Source: Afifella aestuarii (lineage in GTDB: Bacteria; Pseudomonadota; Alphaproteobacteria; Rhizobiales; Afifellaceae). From it: 64,000 nt of DNA. Shown piece by piece: positions 8,560 to 18,252 of the stretch (position 1 is its first letter; the number at the start of each line of letters is the position of its first letter). The notes beneath the pieces are model-generated. The model saw only the letters and a program-made list of their open reading frames with translations. It did not search any database and was not told the origin of the DNA. The DNA is taken from assembly GCF_004023665.1 (NCBI RefSeq), contig NZ_SAUF01000001.1:1226501-1290500 (forward strand), in the 5' to 3' direction. The translations under genes and the position numbers were made by a program.

Positions 8560-9798
8560 CTATCCGGCCTGCGGCTCGTTTGCGAACGAAGGCGCGGCTT
8601 CGGCGTCGCTCTGGCGCGTAATCGTCTGGCGCACGAGGAGGTCGGTGTTCGGCGAAAAGCGTGCCTGGAGCGGCAGCATGGCGGCGCCCAGAACCCGCGC
8701 CATCGGCCCGACGGAGCCTGAGACGATCTCGGCCCGGCTGAGGCCGAGACGGTTGAAATCCTGCACGGCCTCGGCGAGGTGGCCGGTGATGCGGGTACGC
8801 CAGGCCGGCGGCAGCAGGCCGTCGACCACGATCGTCTCGAAATCGATGACGCTCATGGCCGAGATGACGGCGCGGGCCATTTCCTCCGCCGCCTGCAGGG
8901 CCCAGACATCGAAGATACGCGCCGCCCCCGGAACGTCGTCGCCGCGCAGAAGCGCCTCGCCGGCGTCGATGCCTTCCTCGATGAAGGCCTGCTGCAGCTG
9001 GATGATGGAGGCGGTGTGGATGAGCTGCTGCGGCGCGCCCGTGGCGCTTTGATGGGCGGTCGGCATGGAGCCGATGGCGCCAGCGTTGAACTGCTCGCCG
9101 CGATAGAGCTTGCCGTCGATGACGATGCCGCCGCCGATGAAGGTGCCGAGATAAAGGTAGAGCGCGCTGCGGCGGGTGACGGCGTCGCCCAGGATGACTT
9201 CCGCGGCGCAGGCGGCCGTCGCGTCATTGTGCAGGGAGGCGGGGAGGCCCGTCGCCTCCTGAAGCGCTGCGGCGACGTCGATGTCGCGCCAGGCGTCGAG
9301 CGTGCCCGGCGCCAGATCGAGCTCCGGCGCCCAGGATTCAAGCTCGCTCGGCATGGCGATGCCGAGGCCGACGACGCGCTTTCTGGAAGCGGCATCGAGG
9401 GAGGCGAGAAGGTCGCTCGCCTGGGCGATGGCGAGGCGGACCGTCTCTTCGGGCAGGGGTGCGTCGTAGCTTTCCTGGGCGGATGCGATGACCTCGCCCA
9501 GGAGATTGACGAGGATCGCTTCGACGCTGCGGCGGCCGATCTTGACGCCAAGCGAAAAGGCGCCCTTCGGATTGGGGGCGATTGGGGTCGAAGGCTGGCC
9601 GACTTGGCCGCGGACCTTGTCGCGCTTGATGAGAAGACCTTCGGCGAGGAGGCGGTTGACGATGACGGAGGCGGCCTGGCCGGAGAGGCCGGTCTCGCGC
9701 GCGATCTCCGCCTTCGACAGCGCGCCGGCGCGCAGGAGCGCGTGGATGATCAGGCGCTCGTTGTAGGCGCGCAGCCCGGTTGTGTCTCCGCCTCGCAT
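8560..9798 (-). CDS. ROK-family transcriptional regulator
   Basis: A 412-residue ROK repressor. The N-terminal winged HTH (residues 8-70; LSKAEIARETGLSGQAASVI) is followed by the ROK sugar-binding fold, with the phosphate/sugar loop YLGTFIGGGIVIDGKL at about residue 200. The zinc-type Cys cluster of ROK kinases is absent, as expected for regulators of this branch. It is divergent from the fructokinase gene, and a near-palindromic operator lies in the shared spacer. A matching palindrome precedes the polyol ABC operon, so the likely role is repression of sorbitol/mannitol/fructose genes with a sugar or sugar phosphate as inducer. Confidence 0.88.
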   Translation of the reverse strand: MRGGDTTGLRAYNERLIIHALLRAGALSKAEIARETGLSGQAASVIVNRLLAEGLLIKRDKVRGQVGQPSTPIAPNPKGAFSLGVKIGRRSVEAILVNLLGEVIASAQESYDAPLPEETVRLAIAQASDLLASLDAASRKRVVGLGIAMPSELESWAPELDLAPGTLDAWRDIDVAAALQEATGLPASLHNDATAACAAEVILGDAVTRRSALYLYLGTFIGGGIVIDGKLYRGEQFNAGAIGSMPTAHQSATGAPQQLIHTASIIQLQQAFIEEGIDAGEALLRGDDVPGAARIFDVWALQAAEEMARAVISAMSVIDFETIVVDGLLPPAWRTRITGHLAEAVQDFNRLGLSRAEIVSGSVGPMARVLGAAMLPLQARFSPNTDLLVRQTITRQSDAEAAPSFANEPQAG

Positions 9799-10142
9799 CT
9801 CGCCGTGCCTTCGCAGTCCTTGCGGTTCGTCCCTTTGCGGCAGGGCAGGCTAGCCGAAAGGAAATTAAAAAACCAATGTGATTTAGTTATTGACTTTAGG
9901 TGTTCGATGTGGATGGGTGCGTGCGCCATGGCTGCCGGTCAGGCGGCGCTGCGCTGCCTATCTCTGGGGGTCGGCTCGTGTGGAAGCCGCCGGCCCGAGC
10001 GCGGCGCCGCCGACCATCCCGGCCCGCCGAGCAAGATCATAAGGCCGGAAAGACAGGCCAAAAACGGGCCGAGAAAAACAGGCAGCCGGCGGGAGGAGAA
10101 GATGCAGCGAGGCTTTCCTCACATTCCGACAGGAGCGGCCTG
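9799..10142. other. Divergent spacer between ROK regulator and fructokinase genes
   Basis: This 344-bp spacer holds the AT-rich operator/promoter patch at about 9861-9900. The rest is a GC-rich leader of some 230 nt before the kinase start. No RNA element or supported small gene was recognised in it. Confidence 0.5.
9870..9884. promoter_or_regulatory. Putative ROK operator (site A), fructokinase/ROK divergent promoter
   Basis: AAACCA-ATG-TGATTT is a palindrome with one mismatch. It ends 5 bp before a TTGACT -35-like hexamer (9890-9895) facing the fructokinase gene. The same 15-bp element, perfectly palindromic, lies at 12708-12722 before the polyol ABC operon with nearly the same distance to its -35. 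Confidence 0.6.
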
Positions 10143-11087
10143 ATGTTCGTCGTCTGCGGCGAGGCGCTCTGGGATCTTTACGGTTCGGATCAGGGCGAAG
10201 GGCTCTCCTTCGACGCGCGCATCGGCGGATCGCCTTTCAACGTCGCCGTGGGGCTCGCCCGGCTCGACCAGGAGGCGGCGCTCTTCACCGGTCTTTCGAC
10301 CGATCTTCTGGGCGAAAAGCTTTTTGCGGCGCTCAAGACGGAAGGCGTGGAGACCGGCTTTCTTCTGCGCTCCAGCCGACGCACGACCCTGAGCCTGGTG
10401 ACGCTCGGCAAAGACGGCTCGCCGTCTTATGCGTTTTATGGAGACGGGGCGGCGGACCGGGCCGTCAACCTGTCCGATCTGCCGGTTTTCAGCCGCGATA
10501 TCTGGGGCGTGCATGCCGGCTCGTTTTCGCTCGTCACCGAGCCGATCGGCACGAGCCTTCTGTCGCTCCTGGGGCGAGAGGCTGGCGAGCGGCTGGTGAC
10601 GCTCGATCCCAATGTGCGCATCAACGTGGAGCCGGATCTCTCCCTCTGGCGCGAGCGTCTCGACGCCTTCGTGCCGACGGCCGATCTCATCAAGGTGAGC
10701 GAGGAGGATCTCGGGCTTCTTTATCCGAGCGCGCCGCCGGCGGAGACCGCCGAACGCTGGCGGGCGGCAGGCGCGACCCTGGTCGTCGTCACCTATGGCC
10801 GGGAGGGGGCGGAAGCCTTCGGCTCTTTCGGACGCGTGTCCGTCAAAGGCTCCAAAGTCGACGTCGTCGATACGGTCGGGGCGGGCGACAGTTTCATGGC
10901 CGCCTTTATTGCAGGCCTTTCAGAGCGCTCGACGAAATCGCGCGAGGCGCTGTCCCTGCTGCGCCGGGACGAGGTGGAGGCGCTTCTCGCCTTTGCCACG
11001 GAGGCGGCCGGCATCACCTGCGGACGCCGCGGCGCCGATCCGCCCCGGCGGGCGGAGCTTGGTGCTGCCGCCAGCCTGGACGGGTGA
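10143..11087 (+). CDS. PfkB-family sugar kinase, probable fructokinase
   Basis: A 314-residue ribokinase/PfkB-fold kinase expected to phosphorylate fructose to fructose 6-phosphate in the cytoplasm. The N-terminal substrate loop is GGSPFNVAVGLARL and the C-terminal ATP/catalytic motif is DTVGAGDSFMAAFIAGL, whose Asp is the catalytic base. The ATG at 10143 gives the family start MFVVCGEALWDL; the upstream open frame has no homology. The gene sits between a ROK repressor and the polyol operon, whose dehydrogenases make fructose from sorbitol and mannitol. It therefore fills the role of mtlZ in the Rhodobacter polyol operon. The exact sugar is inferred from context. Confidence 0.85.
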   Translation: MFVVCGEALWDLYGSDQGEGLSFDARIGGSPFNVAVGLARLDQEAALFTGLSTDLLGEKLFAALKTEGVETGFLLRSSRRTTLSLVTLGKDGSPSYAFYGDGAADRAVNLSDLPVFSRDIWGVHAGSFSLVTEPIGTSLLSLLGREAGERLVTLDPNVRINVEPDLSLWRERLDAFVPTADLIKVSEEDLGLLYPSAPPAETAERWRAAGATLVVVTYGREGAEAFGSFGRVSVKGSKVDVVDTVGAGDSFMAAFIAGLSERSTKSREALSLLRRDEVEALLAFATEAAGITCGRRGADPPRRAELGAAASLDG

Positions 11088-11140
11088 TGGAGGTTTTTCG
11101 AGCGGTCTTGCGAACGGACGGCCGCTCGGAGAACGGCAGA

Positions 11141-11392
11141 TCAGGCGCGGGAGCGGCCGTAGGCGCCTTCATAGGCAACCCGGCGGATCTCACTGCGGTC
11201 GAAGCCCATGTCGGCGAGGTCGCGGTCCCGGTAGCCTTCCAGCTCGCGCACGAGTTCGCCGTACTGGTAGCGCTGCTTCACGGACGTCCAGGCGCGCGAC
11301 AGGAGGGTGCGAGCGCCATCGCCCATCGATACGGTCGAGGCCGGTGCGGCGAGCGGCCCGGAAGCGGGGCGTGCGAGAGTGAGGGTCTTCAT
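11141..11392 (-). CDS. DUF1127 (YjiS-like) small protein
   Basis: An 83-residue basic protein with a C-terminal DUF1127 domain: YGELVRELEGYRDRDLADMG followed by DRSEIRRVAYEG. The N-terminal 35 residues are low-complexity and rich in Ala, Ser and Thr. Small DUF1127 proteins are common in alphaproteobacteria; some act with RNA or in phosphate and carbon adaptation, but this one has no assigned function. It is convergent with the fructokinase gene and divergent from the LysR gene at 11686. Confidence 0.8.
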   Translation of the reverse strand: MKTLTLARPASGPLAAPASTVSMGDGARTLLSRAWTSVKQRYQYGELVRELEGYRDRDLADMGFDRSEIRRVAYEGAYGRSRA

Positions 11393-11685
11393 GTGGCTTC
11401 TCCATCATGGGACGGCAGGGGGAATTGCCGTCTGAATTTCTGTTCGTGGGCCGGCAGTCTGCCTCGACGGGCTTTCGCCGGCCTGTGTTGCATTGCGGTA
11501 GTTGCCTGCAACCGCTCTTTGGTGCGCTTCCACGAACCCGTTTTTATGTTGATGGTGTCGGGCCCTATGCCGATATTGCGGCGCATCATAATCGTGCTGT
11601 GATGCACAAATAATGACGGCGGCGGCGCTTGCGAAGGCGCCCTTGGGTCAAAGGGGCTGTGACCCAGCTGCAAAGCCGAGGTGTG

Positions 11686-12597
11686 ATGGAACTCCCGAGT
11701 CAGATGATCCTGTTTGCGACCGTGGTGGAGAGCGAGAGCTTTTCGGCGGCGGCGCGCTCGCTCGGCCTGACGCCATCGGCCGTCAGCCGGCAGATCGGAT
11801 TTCTGGAAGATCGGCTCAAAGTGCGGCTTCTCAACCGCAGCAAGCACGGCCTGTCGCTGACTGAAGAGGGGCGCGCCTTCTACGAGCGTTGCGCCGATCT
11901 CGCGGCCAGGGTGTCGGAGGCGGAAAACCTCGCCACCGCGATCAGCGGCCAGCCGGTCGGGGTCTTGCGGATCGCGGCCACCGTCGCCTTCGCCAAGGCA
12001 CAGCTTCTGCCGATCATGCCGGAGTTCATGGCGCGCTATCCGGAGCTCAAAGTCTCGCTCGAGGTGACGGATCGGCCGATCGATCTCGCTGCGGAGGGCA
12101 TCGACGTCGCCATCCGCTTCACCGAGCAGGTGGAGGACAGTTTTGCGGTGGCGCGCAAGCTTGCCCGCAACCGGCGGGTGATCTGCGCCGCGCCCGCCTA
12201 TCTGAAGCGCGCCGGCACGCCCACGACGCGCCAGGATCTCGCGCATCACAATTGCCTGCGCCTTTCGACCGTGACGCGCTGGAACGACTGGCATCTGGAA
12301 GGGGCGGAGGGGGCCGATCCCGTGCCGCTCACCGGCAATTTCGAGGCCAACAGCGCCGATGCGATCTATCACGCGGCGCTTTCCGGCCTCGGGATCGCGC
12401 GGCTTTCGACCTATCTCGTCGGCGAGGACATCAAGGCCGGGCGGCTCGTCAGGCTCTTGCCGGATTATGCCGACGACGGGTCGGACATTCTGGCGCTCTA
12501 TTCGGAGAAGCGGAATCTGTCGCCGCGGGTGCGCGCCTTCATCGATTATCTGAGGGCGCATTTCGGCAATGTGCCGCCCTGGGAGCGCGAAGAATAA
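11686..12597 (+). CDS. LysR-family transcriptional regulator
   Basis: A 303-residue LysR protein starting MELPSQMILFATVVESES at the ATG at 11686, with GAGG 8 bp upstream. The HTH (FSAAARSLGLTPSAVSRQIG) occupies about residues 15-37. The effector domain belongs to the CrgA/DsdC-like branch (IDLAAEGIDVAIRF, SGLGIARLSTYLV). It lies just upstream of, and co-directional with, the polyol ABC operon across a 380-bp spacer. It might regulate that operon or an unlinked target; the palindrome before the operon is better explained by the ROK protein. Confidence 0.85.
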   Translation: MELPSQMILFATVVESESFSAAARSLGLTPSAVSRQIGFLEDRLKVRLLNRSKHGLSLTEEGRAFYERCADLAARVSEAENLATAISGQPVGVLRIAATVAFAKAQLLPIMPEFMARYPELKVSLEVTDRPIDLAAEGIDVAIRFTEQVEDSFAVARKLARNRRVICAAPAYLKRAGTPTTRQDLAHHNCLRLSTVTRWNDWHLEGAEGADPVPLTGNFEANSADAIYHAALSGLGIARLSTYLVGEDIKAGRLVRLLPDYADDGSDILALYSEKRNLSPRVRAFIDYLRAHFGNVPPWEREE

Positions 12598-12707
12598 ACG
12601 CGCCTTTCAGGATTTGATACTCGGCAGTTTCAAATTTTATAGACTGTGCGACATTGGCGCTAAGTCACGAGGGAATCGGGACTTATTCTGCTGTCACGCT
12701 AATTGCA

Positions 12708-12722
12708 AAATCAAAGTGATTT
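12708..12722. promoter_or_regulatory. Putative ROK operator (site B), polyol operon
   Basis: AAATCA-AAG-TGATTT is a perfect palindrome located 6 bp upstream of a consensus -35 (TTGACA at 12729). It matches site A at 9870-9884 in 13 of 15 positions, with almost identical promoter geometry, which supports one repressor for both. Confidence 0.65.
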
Positions 12723-12728
12723 ATTTAT

Positions 12729-12757
12729 TTGACAGCGGCAAAACCGCGTGATCTAGT
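12729..12757 (+). promoter_or_regulatory. Sigma-70 promoter of the polyol ABC operon
   Basis: TTGACA at 12729-12734, 17-bp spacer, then TCTAGT at 12752-12757 (4 of 6 to TATAAT). It lies directly downstream of palindrome B, in an AT-rich patch that stands out from its surroundings. Confidence 0.6.
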
Positions 12758-12977
12758 CTTGTGCAAGTTGCCGTCGGGTCTTTCCCTTCGTGCAGCGGAC
12801 GACAATTTAGATATCCGAAGATGAGGCGAGGGCCGCGGTTTCGCGCAACTTCGCCCTTCATGTCCGTGCCTTTCGGCGCGGGCAGAGGGATGCGATGTCG
12901 ACATCCGGTGTCGTGTCTTTCCCGTAATGATAAGCCGCGAGGCCTTCGGGCCGAAGACGCGCAACGGAGGAAACCTG

Positions 12978-14291
12978 ATGAGACGCTCCCTTTGGGCGGT
13001 CGGCGCTGTATCCGTCCTCGCCTTCACTGCCGCAGCGCATGCCGAAACGATCACCATCGCCACCGTCAACAATGGCGACATGATCCGCATGCAGAAGCTC
13101 GCCGAGGATTTCACCAAAAATCATCCCGATATCCAGTTGGAATGGGTGACTTTGGAAGAAAACGTTCTGCGCCAGCGCGTGACGACGGATATCGCCACCA
13201 AGGGCGGTCAGTACGACGTCATGACCATCGGCAATTACGAAGTGCCGATCTGGGCGAAGCAGAACTGGCTCGTCGCTCTCGACGACATGCCGGACGGCTA
13301 CGACACCGACGATATCCTGCCGTCGATCCGCAGTGCGCTGACCTATGAGGACAAGCTCTATGCGGCGCCTTTCTACGGGGAATCGGCGATGGTCATGTAC
13401 CGCACCGATCTCGCCGAGAAGGCGGGCGTGGAAATTCCCGATCAGCCGACCTGGGCGGACATCAAGAAAGCTGCCGAGGCGATGACCGACAAGTCGAACG
13501 AGGTCTACGGCATCTGCCTGCGCGGCAAGCCGGGCTGGGGTGAGAACATGGCGTTTCTGACCGCCATGGCGAATTCCTACGGCGCGGCCTGGTTCGACAA
13601 GGATTGGAAGGCCCAGCTCGACAGCGACGAATGGAAGGCGGCGGTCAACGACTACCTCGACATGATGAACGAGTATGGCCCTCCGGGGGCCTCCTCCAAC
13701 GGCTTCAACGAGAACCTGTCGCTCTTCCAGCAGGGCAAATGCGGCATCTGGATCGACGCCACGGTCGCTGCCTCCTTCGTGACCGATCCTGACGAATCCA
13801 CCGTTGCCGACAAGGTCGCCTTCGCGCAGTTCCCGAACAAGGAAGGCGTCGACAACCACGGCAACTGGCTGTGGTCGTGGAACCTCGCCATTCCGACGTC
13901 GACGGATTCGGAGGATGCCGCCAAGCAGTTCATCGCCTGGGCGACGTCGAAGGATTACACGAAGCTCGTCGCCGAGAAGGAAGGCTGGCGCGCGGCACCT
14001 CCGGGAACCCGCACCTCGCTCTATGAGAACGAAGAATACCAGAAGGAAGCGCCATTTGCGGAAATGACGCTGAACTCGATGCAGGCGGCGACGCCCGACA
14101 AGCCGTCCGTTCAGGACGTGCCGTATACGGGCGGACAGTTCGTCGCCATTCCCGAGTTCCAGGGCATCGGCACGGCCGTCGGGCAGATGTTTTCAGCTGC
14201 TCTCGCCGGACAGATGAGTGCGGATCAGGCGATCCAGAACGCCCAGCAGCTGACGAACCGCGAGATGACGAAGGCCGGCTATCCGAAGTGA
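12978..14291 (+). CDS. smoE: Polyol (sorbitol/mannitol) ABC transporter, solute-binding protein
   Basis: A 437-residue family 1 extracellular solute-binding protein. The Sec signal peptide is residues 1-22 (basic MRRS, hydrophobic core, AHA/ETI cleavage). The mature protein shows the sugar-binding-protein pattern TIATVNNGDMIRMQKLAEDF and WVTLEENVLRQRVTTDIATK, typical of SmoE/MtlE polyol binders. It captures the polyol in the periplasm for the permeases encoded next. The ATG has an ideal GGAGG 7 bp upstream. A bulged stem-loop follows the gene. Sorbitol/mannitol specificity comes from the downstream dehydrogenases. Confidence 0.88.
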   Translation: MRRSLWAVGAVSVLAFTAAAHAETITIATVNNGDMIRMQKLAEDFTKNHPDIQLEWVTLEENVLRQRVTTDIATKGGQYDVMTIGNYEVPIWAKQNWLVALDDMPDGYDTDDILPSIRSALTYEDKLYAAPFYGESAMVMYRTDLAEKAGVEIPDQPTWADIKKAAEAMTDKSNEVYGICLRGKPGWGENMAFLTAMANSYGAAWFDKDWKAQLDSDEWKAAVNDYLDMMNEYGPPGASSNGFNENLSLFQQGKCGIWIDATVAASFVTDPDESTVADKVAFAQFPNKEGVDNHGNWLWSWNLAIPTSTDSEDAAKQFIAWATSKDYTKLVAEKEGWRAAPPGTRTSLYENEEYQKEAPFAEMTLNSMQAATPDKPSVQDVPYTGGQFVAIPEFQGIGTAVGQMFSAALAGQMSADQAIQNAQQLTNREMTKAGYPK

Positions 14292-14299
14292 TGCGCGGC

Positions 14300-14331
14300 G
14301 CGTGACCGGCCGCATATCGCCGGCTTCACGC
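14300..14331 (+). other. Intercistronic stem-loop after smoE
   Basis: The arms GCGTGACCGGC and GCCGG(CT)TCACGC pair with a 2-nt bulge around an 8-nt loop, in the 165-bp gap between the binding-protein and permease genes. Such structures often protect the 5' message so that more binding protein than permease is made. Confidence 0.5.
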
Positions 14332-14456
14332 ACCTGCCTGGGGCGGTCGCCGACGCCGTGACCGCCTCGACATGATCGGCGCGGACGGATGTCGTTGCGG
14401 CGTCCGCCCGGGCCCTCTTCACCGGCTCGTTCCTCATCGCCCGAAAGGGTTCGCTC

Positions 14457-15329
14457 ATGGCCACTGCGCATTCGCGTTCCGCCGCGCGACTGATGATCTC
14501 TCCCGCCGTGCTTCTTCTGCTCGGCTGGATGCTGATCCCCTTGTCGATGACGCTCTACTTCTCGTTCCTGCGCTACAATCTTCTGATGCCGGGAGCGCAC
14601 GATTTCATCGGCTTCATGAATTATCGGTTCTTCCTGACCGATCCGGCGTTCTTCTCCGCGCTCATCAACACGCTTCTCCTCGTCGGGGGTGTTCTCGTCA
14701 TCACCATCGTCGGCGGGGTGCTTCTGGCGATCCTGCTCGATCAGCCGATGTGGGGGCAGGGGATCGTGCGGGTTCTGGTGATCGCGCCGTTCTTCGTCAT
14801 GCCGACGGTCTCCGCGCTCGTGTGGAAGAACATGTTCATGAATCCCGTGAACGGGCTCTTCGCGAACATTTTTCGGGCGCTCGGGATGCAGCCCTTCGAC
14901 TTTCTGGGACAGGCGCCGCTCGCCTCCATCATCCTCATCGTCTCATGGGGGTGGCTGCCTTTTGCGACGCTGATCCTCTTGACGGCGCTGCAATCGCTCG
15001 ACCGCGACCAGCTGGAAGCCGCCGAGATGGACGGGGCGGGGCCGTTGAGCCGCTTCTTCCACATCATGCTGCCGCATCTGGCACGCGCCATCACCGTCGT
15101 CGTGCTCATTCAGACGATCTTCCTGCTTTCGGTGTTCGCGGAGATCCTCGTCACCACCAATGGCGGGCCGGGCTATGCCACGACCAACATCACCTATCTC
15201 GTCTATGCCCAGTCGCTCCTGCAGTTCGACGTGGGTGGCGGATCGGCCGGCGGCATCGTCGCCGTCATTCTCGCCAATATCGTCGCGATCTTCCTGATGC
15301 GGATGATCGGCAAGAACCTGGACGTCTGA
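14457..15329 (+). CDS. smoF: Polyol ABC transporter permease 1
   Basis: A 290-residue MalF-type permease with six predicted membrane helices. The cytoplasmic EAA loop is EAAEMDGAGPLSRFFHIMLP, which contacts the ATPase. The C-terminal part (NGGPGYATTNITYLVYAQSL) is characteristic of SmoF/MtlF polyol permeases. It is 3 bp from the next permease gene, so the two are cotranslated. It belongs to the smoEFGKS-mtlK operon. Confidence 0.88.
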   Translation: MATAHSRSAARLMISPAVLLLLGWMLIPLSMTLYFSFLRYNLLMPGAHDFIGFMNYRFFLTDPAFFSALINTLLLVGGVLVITIVGGVLLAILLDQPMWGQGIVRVLVIAPFFVMPTVSALVWKNMFMNPVNGLFANIFRALGMQPFDFLGQAPLASIILIVSWGWLPFATLILLTALQSLDRDQLEAAEMDGAGPLSRFFHIMLPHLARAITVVVLIQTIFLLSVFAEILVTTNGGPGYATTNITYLVYAQSLLQFDVGGGSAGGIVAVILANIVAIFLMRMIGKNLDV

Positions 15330-15332
15330 GCC

Positions 15333-16163
15333 ATGGCCCACACTCCGACAAAAGGTCGAAAGCTGCTCTTCACGCTGATCGCCTGGACGATCGGTTTCCT
15401 GATCTTCTTTCCGATCCTGTGGACGATCCTGACGAGTTTCAAGACGGAGGCGGAGGCGATCGCTTCGCCGCCGTCCTTCGTGTTCTTCGACTGGACGCTC
15501 GACAATTACGTCGAGGTGCAGGAGCGTTCCGCCTATTTCCGGCATTTCTGGAATTCGGTGGTGATCTCGATCGGCTCGACGGTTCTGGGCCTCCTCGTCG
15601 CCATTCCGGCGGCGTGGTCGATGGCCTTCGTGCCCAGCAAGCAGACCAAGAACGTGTTGATGTGGATGCTGTCGACCAAGATGCTGCCGCCCGTCGGCGT
15701 CTTGATCCCGATCTATCTCATCTTCCGCGATGCCGGGCTTCTCGACACGCTGACCGGGCTCGTCATCGTGGTGATGCTGATCAACCTGCCGATCATCATC
15801 TGGATGCTGTTCACGTATTTCCGCGAGATCCCGGGCGAGATTCTGGAGGCGGCGCGGATGGACGGGGCGGGGCTGCGCTCGGAGATCCTTTACGTGCTGA
15901 CGCCGATGGCGGTGCCGGGGATCGCCTCGACGCTTCTCCTCAACATCATCCTCGCCTGGAACGAGGCGTTTTGGACCTTGAACCTGACGGCCGCGAAATC
16001 GGCGCCGCTGACGGCGTTCATCGCGTCTTATTCGAGCCCGGAGGGGCTCTTCTACGCCAAGCTTTCCGCCGCCTCGACCATGGCGATCGCGCCGATTTTG
16101 ATCCTCGGCTGGTTCAGCCAGAAGCAGCTCGTGCGTGGGCTCACCTTTGGGGCGGTCAAATAG
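15333..16163 (+). CDS. smoG: Polyol ABC transporter permease 2
   Basis: A 276-residue MalG-type permease with about six membrane helices. It has the EAA loop EAARMDGAGLRSEILYVLTP and a typical N-terminal helix (WTIGFLIFFPILWTILTSFK). It forms the heteromeric membrane channel with the preceding gene product. The ATG lies 3 bp after the smoF stop. Confidence 0.88.
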   Translation: MAHTPTKGRKLLFTLIAWTIGFLIFFPILWTILTSFKTEAEAIASPPSFVFFDWTLDNYVEVQERSAYFRHFWNSVVISIGSTVLGLLVAIPAAWSMAFVPSKQTKNVLMWMLSTKMLPPVGVLIPIYLIFRDAGLLDTLTGLVIVVMLINLPIIIWMLFTYFREIPGEILEAARMDGAGLRSEILYVLTPMAVPGIASTLLLNIILAWNEAFWTLNLTAAKSAPLTAFIASYSSPEGLFYAKLSAASTMAIAPILILGWFSQKQLVRGLTFGAVK

Positions 16164-16246
16164 GGGCGCGGCCAAGACGCGGCTGCCGCCCCGGCGGCAG
16201 CCGACAATAAACGGCGCGGCGACGAACGCGGCGAAAAGGGACGGAT

Positions 16247-17244
<998 letters not shown>

Positions 17245-17248
<4 letters not shown>

Positions 17249-18018
17249 GGCGGCTGGAAGGCAAATCCGCCATCATCACCGGCTCGGCGCGCGGCATCGG
17301 GCGCGCCTTTGCAGAAGCCTATGTGCGCGAAGGGGCGAGGGTGGCGATCGCCGACATCAACCTCGACCGCGCCGAAGAGACGGCAGCCGAGATCGGCGAG
17401 GCGGCCTATGCGGTGCCGCTCGACGTCACCGATCAGGCCTCGATCGACGCGGCGGTGGCGCAGGTTCTGGACCGCGCCGGGCGCATCGACATTCTGATCA
17501 ACAACGCCGCCCTCTTCGATCTGGCGCCGATCGTGGAGATTCGCCGGGAGAGTTTCGACCGGCTCTTTGCGATCAACGTCTCCGGCACGCTCTTCATGCT
17601 GCAGGCGGTGGCGAAGGCGATGATCGACAAGGGCGAAGGCGGCAAGATCATCAATATGGCGAGCCAGGCGGGGCGGCGCGGGGAAGCGCTCGTCGCGGTC
17701 TATTGCGCGACGAAGGCGGCCGTGATCAGCCTCACGCAGTCGGCGGGACTCGATCTCATCCAGCACAAGATCAACGTCAATGCGATCGCGCCGGGCGTGG
17801 TCGACGGCGAGCACTGGGACGGGGTCGATGCGCTCTTTGCGAAGTACGAGAACCGGCGGCTCGGGGAAAAGAAGCAACTCGTCGGCGAGGCGGTGCCTTA
17901 CGGGCGCATGGGCCGCGCGGAGGATCTGACCGGCATGGCCGTGTTTCTTGCAAGTTCCGAAGCCGATTACATCGTCGCCCAGACCTACAATGTCGATGGC
18001 GGCAATTGGATGAGTTGA
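17245..18018 (+). CDS. smoS: Sorbitol dehydrogenase, SDR family
   Basis: A 257-residue classical SDR expected to oxidise sorbitol to fructose with NAD+ (related SmoS enzymes also act on galactitol and L-iditol). The cofactor loop is [15 protein letters not shown], followed by [10 protein letters not shown] (NNAG motif with Ala), the catalytic Ser in [12 protein letters not shown], and [14 protein letters not shown] holding the Tyr-x3-Lys pair. The Asp after beta-2 (VAIADIN) indicates NAD(H) preference. The start overlaps the smoK stop by 4 bp. Strong family resemblance to Rhodobacter/Sinorhizobium SmoS, and the operon context agrees. Confidence 0.88.
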
Positions 18019-18110
18019 GGGGGGGGCATCCCAACCGGAAGCTCGCGGGTGGGGGCTGTGCTTGCGAATTCATACAGGCCCTTCTTCTGACCGACGACCC
18101 CCACCCCTGT

Positions 18111-18133
18111 CCCCTCCCCACAAGGGGGAGGGG
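18111..18133 (+). repeat. GC-rich intergenic inverted repeat between smoS and mtlK
   Basis: The arms CCCCTCCCC and GGGGAGGGG pair across a 5-nt loop, preceded by a C-rich tract (18098-18110). The arrangement resembles the abundant short palindromic intergenic repeats of alphaproteobacterial genomes. There is no U-run, and the operon continues beyond it. Confidence 0.5.
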
Positions 18134-18252
18134 GACGCATGACGATCCGCTCTTCGCGCGGTCTCGCAGGGCCGGGAAGTGCGGACTTATCGAATGGGGC
18201 GCGGCCCCGGAGGGGTTCGGAGAGGACGTTCCTCCACCCCGGAAGGAGTGAC

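Larger units (their letters stand above)
12598..12977. other. Promoter spacer upstream of the polyol ABC operon
   Basis: This 380-bp spacer has an AT-rich block (about 12620-12735) with the operator and -35, then a leader of some 215 nt. The leader ends in a perfect GGAGG (12966-12970) before the binding-protein ATG. No further RNA structure was identified. Confidence 0.5.

Noticed and set aside
4740-8621. Long plus-strand frames (751 and 511 codons) opposite the kinase and response regulator
   Set aside because: Antisense shadows: no conserved domains, while the minus-strand frames hold complete HisKA, AAA+ and receiver motifs.
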